From Thermoanaerobaculia bacterium (GTDB taxonomy: Bacteria > Acidobacteriota > Thermoanaerobaculia > Multivoradales > JAIOJS01), in the NCBI GenBank assembly GCA_030429235.1, contig JAUIDB010000001.1, forward strand, positions 305,638 to 369,637: a stretch of 64,000 nt of DNA. The letters run 5' to 3'. This document shows, in pieces, positions 60,797 through 64,000 of this stretch. A program made the position numbers and the translations under genes. Position 1 is the stretch's first letter. Each line of letters starts with the position of its first letter. The notes below the pieces were generated by a model. The model did not search any database and had not been told where the DNA came from. It saw nothing but the letters and a program-made list of their open reading frames with translations.

Positions 60797-60925
60797 GCCC
60801 AACGGACGGAGCTAACCGGCCCAACTGGCGAGGATACTGCGTCAGGCGGAAGACCGACGAGCCAAGCGGGACGAAGTGAGTTTGTGGCAGGCACGTGTTG
60901 GGTCCGGTTCAGCGGTTTGTTAGGT
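60797..60925 (-). repeat. attC site
   Basis: Ends GCCCAAC and GTTAGGT, the latter complemented by ACCTAAC at 61244. Confidence 0.93.
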
Positions 60926-61204
60926 GGTGACGCTTCCGCCTTGGGAGAATGAGTCATCCGACGGTTCATCCACGACTTCGAACCACTCCGATACGGAGTC
61001 TAGGTCATCGTCCCAGGTGTGGGGTCGGCCATCGGCTTGTTGTAGCCAGAGGTCACGACGAACCGAGCACGAATCGGGAAGCACCGTCCAGATTTCCCCT
61101 TTCGGATGCTTCGCGATAGCGTGGCCCCGGCGATTGCGAACAACTAGGTCCTTTCGGAGCCGGACCTTCTGCCCAGGCTCGAGACCGCATTTGTAGGGCT
61201 TCAA
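60920..61204 (-). CDS. Hypothetical small protein, gene cassette
   Basis: A 94-residue protein with LEPGQKVRLRKDLVVRNRRG and IAKHPKGEIWTVLPDS, an SH3-like or DUF-type small beta barrel by appearance. Acidic C-terminal tail. Function unknown. Confidence 0.72.
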   Translation of the reverse strand: MKPYKCGLEPGQKVRLRKDLVVRNRRGHAIAKHPKGEIWTVLPDSCSVRRDLWLQQADGRPHTWDDDLDSVSEWFEVVDEPSDDSFSQGGSVTT

Positions 61205-61243
61205 CTGGGCGCTCTCATTGGAGTGAGGTTCGTGTCCAGAGCC

Positions 61244-61372
61244 ACCTAACGGATGGAGCTAACCGGCCCAACCGGCGACGTCACCTCGGCAGCCGGGAGA
61301 GCGATGATCCAACTGGGATGAAGTGAGTTTGTTGCAGGCACCTGTTGGGTCCGGTTCAGCGGTTGGTTGGGC
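61244..61372 (-). repeat. attC site
   Basis: Ends ACCTAAC and GTTGGGC; inner stem CCCAAC/GTTGGG. Confidence 0.93.
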
Positions 61373-61433
61373 GGTAAGTCAGCACCCTACCAGACGGTTC
61401 CTCGCAGTGAGCTGGAGCAGCGTATGGCCGCAG

Positions 61434-61892
61434 CTACGAAGGCTCGATCGGAGTACTCCTTTCAGAGTCGATCTGCTGCTTGCGACGGAAGCCGAACGGA
61501 AAGAAGTAGTCGAGCACCACCGGAAGCCAGAGCCCTAGCCAACCAAGCGACTGGATACCTTGAGGCAGACCTGGCACTTCACCGCGAAGTACATCAAACA
61601 GCGCCATCGAGCAGCCAACGATGGCCAGCGCGCCCATGATCCAACAGGGAATCATGAGTATCTGACCGCCAGCATCGGACGAAACGAGCCTCCACATGGG
61701 CGACAGCGGACCCATACGCCGACGCGCGCGATAGTCAACGACCAGCAGTACCGAACCAGCGACGCCAACGACGATTGAGTAGGTCACTTCGTTGCCTACG
61801 CCAAACGCTTTCAAGAACAGGAGAGTTGTTAGCGTTGCTGCCCCAACCCACGCTGTCAAAAGGAAGCCGAATCCGTTGAGAGTGATTATCAT
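61434..61892 (-). CDS. Membrane protein, gene cassette
   Basis: A 152-residue protein from the ATG at 61892 with four membrane helices (about 3-28, 34-50, 80-100 and 113-130) and a polar tail. Function unknown. Confidence 0.75.
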   Translation of the reverse strand: MIITLNGFGFLLTAWVGAATLTTLLFLKAFGVGNEVTYSIVVGVAGSVLLVVDYRARRRMGPLSPMWRLVSSDAGGQILMIPCWIMGALAIVGCSMALFDVLRGEVPGLPQGIQSLGWLGLWLPVVLDYFFPFGFRRKQQIDSERSTPIEPS

Positions 61893-61916
61893 CGGTCTGA
61901 GATGTCGCCCCTTGCC

Positions 61917-62045
61917 GCCCAACGGATGGAAGCTAACTGGCCCAACTGGCGAGCGCCTTCGACAGACGCAATGACGCCGAGCCTAATGGGATGAAGTGAG
62001 TTTGAGGCAAGCAACTGTTGGGTCCAGTTCAGCGGTTGGTTAGGC
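61917..62045 (-). repeat. attC site
   Basis: Ends GCCCAAC and GTTAGGC. CTGG/CCAG replaces CCGG/CCGG beside the CCCAAC/GTTGGG stem, still paired. Confidence 0.93.
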
Positions 62046-62065
62046 GGCCAAGCAAGCGGCCTCGA

Positions 62066-62428
62066 CTACTCTTCATCGGATTCGAAACAGTAGAAAGCAC
62101 GCCCGCTTTGGTACCAGGAAGGGTCGCCGCTGGTCAGCCTGGAACGACGGCACACGCCAAAGTGGAGACGACACTCTTCGAGTGGCATGGTAATCGTTTC
62201 GTCCCAGTCGATCTCGCCGTCCGAAGCAATACGACGAAGCTGCTGTTGCAGCTCGAGTGGTGCAACTCGAAGGCCGATGTTGCGATAGTAGCCCTCACAT
62301 GGAGCTAGGCCTTCAATCGATAGCAGAGGCTCCTTGAGCTTCACATGAAGACAAACCCAGTAGTCACGCTGACCTATGGGAGGGTCTGGTAGAGGCGGCT
62401 GTCCTCTTAGGAGTTTGAGAAGCTTCAT
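62066..62428 (-). CDS. Hypothetical protein, gene cassette
   Basis: A 120-residue soluble protein (KLLKLLRGQPPLPDP start, ETITMPLEECRLHFGVC centre) with no recognised domain. Confidence 0.72.
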   Translation of the reverse strand: MKLLKLLRGQPPLPDPPIGQRDYWVCLHVKLKEPLLSIEGLAPCEGYYRNIGLRVAPLELQQQLRRIASDGEIDWDETITMPLEECRLHFGVCRRSRLTSGDPSWYQSGRAFYCFESDEE

Positions 62429-62432
62429 TGAC

Positions 62433-62508
62433 GCCTAACGGACATGGAGTTCAGTGGCGGCGACCGCGCGAACGCGCGGGCGACGTCCACTGCAACGACT
62501 GGTTAGGC
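62433..62508 (-). repeat. Short attC site of a foreign type
   Basis: A 76-bp site with ends GCCTAAC and GTTAGGC. Its stem CAGTGG...CCGCGCG-AA-CGCGCGG...CCACTG shares nothing with the 129-bp family apart from the ends. It is the attC belonging to the TIR cassette. Confidence 0.9.
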
Positions 62509-62568
62509 GGCGCCTCGACACCCTTCAAAGGCTCCCAACCGTGAAGGTTAGCATCGCCCGCTGACCAA

Positions 62569-63384
62569 CTACTCGACAGTGCCACGGAAATTGATCTGGT
62601 ACCCCGCTGCCCTGAGCTCGCGAACTACTGAAAGGCCCACTTCTTCAACTTTGTTGGAGAACTTCTTGTACACCAAGCCTGATACATCGCTGGGAAGGGT
62701 CACTCCCCCGGTGTAGAGGCAGCAGACGCGGTTACGCCCGAGTCTTCCCACGAAGAAGCCAAACTCAAAGATTACATTCTGCCGGGCACGCTTTTCCTTT
62801 ACTCTACCCGACTCCGGCAAGGAGTCTTCCTTGGCGAGGTAGGCGACATCATCTGGAGTCAACAGGATGAACGCATATCCGACATCGCTATTCTCTTCAA
62901 ACTTCTCGATGAGCGTCTGACCTCTGTCAGGCTGTCTATGCAGCACCACCGGCTCTAGCCCCAGCTCGGTAAGAAGGACCTCGAGTTCGGCCTTTGTGGC
63001 GTCGTCGTGACCATGAACAACGAAGACACGTGTACTGAAGTCTGCAGGTGCTGAAGTGCCACCGAGAAGTTCCACAAACCTGTCATCCTCGAGGATCTGT
63101 GCAGCTGCCTTCAGGGCCCCGACGTAGTACGCCTTTGCGTGCTCAAAGTGGTCGTCACCCCAACCCACGAGGCCTACTTCGTCCCCGGCTCGAAGCAAGT
63201 CTAAGGGTGCCGACTCGGGCCCAAAAAGACGCTTGATGAGCGAGCGCACGCGCGTAACCCATGCAACCCACTCCGGTGAGAAGGCGGCCGGATAGCCATA
63301 CTCACCCTTGCTGGAGAAGTTCTGATAGGTGAAGCCCTCGCCCTCTGCAAGCAGGACAGTGATCATCTCTTCAGGAGAGTTCAT
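62569..63384 (-). CDS. TIR-like nucleotide-binding protein, gene cassette
   Basis: A 271-residue protein. The N-terminal helical part is about 1-112. The C-terminal TIR-like domain of the CAP12/Pycsar-effector type is about 117-265: VFVVHGHDDATKAELEVLL, LIEKFEENSDVGYAFILLTPDD and ARQNVIFEFGFFVGRLG, where the second-half Glu is the likely NAD-cleaving residue. Such TIR proteins act in antiphage defence, often by NAD+ depletion, usually with a sensor or cyclase partner; none is adjacent here. Its own attC is of a different family from all neighbours, so it was probably acquired from another integron. Confidence 0.9.
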   Translation of the reverse strand: MNSPEEMITVLLAEGEGFTYQNFSSKGEYGYPAAFSPEWVAWVTRVRSLIKRLFGPESAPLDLLRAGDEVGLVGWGDDHFEHAKAYYVGALKAAAQILEDDRFVELLGGTSAPADFSTRVFVVHGHDDATKAELEVLLTELGLEPVVLHRQPDRGQTLIEKFEENSDVGYAFILLTPDDVAYLAKEDSLPESGRVKEKRARQNVIFEFGFFVGRLGRNRVCCLYTGGVTLPSDVSGLVYKKFSNKVEEVGLSVVRELRAAGYQINFRGTVE

Positions 63385-63410
63385 GGTAGTGCTCTATTGG
63401 TCGTAGCGCC

Positions 63411-63539
63411 GCCTAACGGATGGAACTAACCGGCCCAACTGGCGAGGTCACTTCGACAGCCAGAAGCTCGGTGAGCCAAGTGGAATGAAGTGAGTTTGTG
63501 GCAGGCACCTGTTGGGTCCGGTTCAGTGATTGGTTGGGC
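63411..63539 (-). repeat. attC site
   Basis: Ends GCCTAAC and GTTGGGC; inner stem CCCAAC/GTTGGG. Confidence 0.93.
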
Positions 63540-63802
63540 CGGCTGGAGAAGATCGTACCGTGGTCCCCTTCAGGGGTGGGCCTCGACCGAAAGTATTGGA
63601 CCGCGTTCATGCAGCCTCGCTCGAGAGGGCCGGGCGGTGGAAGGCTTCGAGTTGCCGTTGCCCTGGTGAGGCCAACAACGTGGCCAACGTTGGGATGGGA
63701 CGGCGGTGGTTGCGGTAGTCGATCCTGCTGCCAACCCGACAGAATGGTTCGGCCGAGACGTCGGGGCCGAAGGCCCTAGCCAGATTCTGCACCGCCCCAG
63801 CG
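63540..63802 (-). repeat. ORF-less gene cassette, family copy D
   Basis: A 263-bp cassette, diverged from B and C in the middle but with the same ends (GGCTGGAGAAGATCGTACCG, then CCAGATTCTGCACCGCCCC) and the GGGCCTTCGGCCC hairpin on the minus strand. Confidence 0.75.
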
Positions 63803-63931
63803 GCCCAACGGATGGAGCTAACCGGCCCAACTGGCGAGGTGGACTCGGCAGACAGAATAGCGATGAGCCAAGCGGGATGAAGCGAGTTTGTGGCAGGCAC
63901 GTGTTGGGTCCGGTTCAGCGCATGGTTAGGC
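63803..63931 (-). repeat. attC site
   Basis: Ends GCCCAAC and GTTAGGC; inner stem CCCAAC/GTTGGG. Last site in the window. Confidence 0.93.
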
Positions 63932-64000
63932 TGAATTCTCACGAAACTTGTCAAGCATGAGCCGCAATGCTGAGTTCATCGAACCGCGGTGTAGCTCGAG
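63926..64000 (-). CDS. C-terminal fragment of the next cassette gene
   Basis: An open minus-strand frame of 24 codons ending with TAA inside the attC (tail MNSALRLMLDKFRENSA). The rest lies beyond the window. Ending in the attC is common for the cassettes here. Confidence 0.45.
   Translation of the reverse strand, partial: LELHRGSMNSALRLMLDKFRENSA

Noticed and set aside
45886..63931. CRISPR array
   Set aside because: Repeats are about 130 bp, palindromic at the ends and separated by genes of 200-900 bp, and no cas genes are seen; they are attC sites.
49685..63954. Many open frames reading through the attC sites (peptides like NQPLNRTQ or SPVGPVSS)
   Set aside because: They are translations of the attC itself, recur with every site, and extend real cassette genes at the wrong end or cover ORF-less cassettes.
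40000..64000. An integron integrase gene
   Set aside because: Searched on both strands; the only recombinase-type protein is the IS110/IS1111 transposase, which lacks the tyrosine-recombinase Arg/His/Tyr motifs.

Overview
The window is one contig from a GC-rich bacterium. Gene content (panBCD, the futalosine-pathway enzyme MqnE, a TonB-type energy transducer, an ECF42 sigma factor with a YCII protein, secreted FG-GAP and GEVED proteins ending in DGFE(S/L)GDLSAW) suggests an Acidobacteriota-like or related environmental lineage. There is no rRNA, so the taxonomy is inference.

Left part (1 to about 33.4 kb): ordinary, dense chromosome. It runs from a cut short-chain dehydrogenase and a D-threonine-aldolase-like enzyme through a TonB protein, a structured leader followed by the overlapping panB-panC-panD operon, an FG-GAP protein whose stop codon lies inside a 28-bp hairpin, a VWA protein, a deoxynucleoside kinase and mqnE. 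From about 11 to 33 kb nearly all genes are on the minus strand: DinB proteins, GNAT acetyltransferases, methyltransferases, TPR proteins, small membrane proteins and other stand-alone enzymes. The standout is at 19.5-20.2 kb. An alkylmercury-lyase-like gene is split by an in-frame TGA at the position of an active-site cysteine, and a short stem-loop with a GGTC apical loop begins 13 nt downstream. This is a candidate selenoprotein.

Right part (about 33.5-64 kb): an integron gene-cassette array read on the minus strand. Between 45.9 and 63.9 kb I count 30 complete attC sites, 29 of about 129-131 bp from one family plus one unrelated 76-bp site. They separate single-gene cassettes and four related cassettes without a convincing ORF. 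Across almost every cassette the 7-mer on one side is the exact reverse complement of the 7-mer on the other, as expected if each cassette was captured as a circle. The attC stems also show compensatory base changes. Further left (33.6-45 kb) the sites decay: the array is interrupted by an IS110/IS1111-type element sitting in an attC, a broken HigBA module, a large opposite-strand secreted-protein gene, and eroded attC relics. No integron integrase is visible. Given the orientation it should lie beyond the right edge, or this is an integrase-less attC cluster.

Cassette cargo is mostly uncharacterised. It comprises secreted proteins, lipoproteins, small membrane proteins, toxin-antitoxin modules, a GNAT enzyme, a minimal zinc metalloprotease, UPF0158, DUF7684- and DUF2262-like proteins, and a TIR-domain defence-type protein carried with the foreign short attC.
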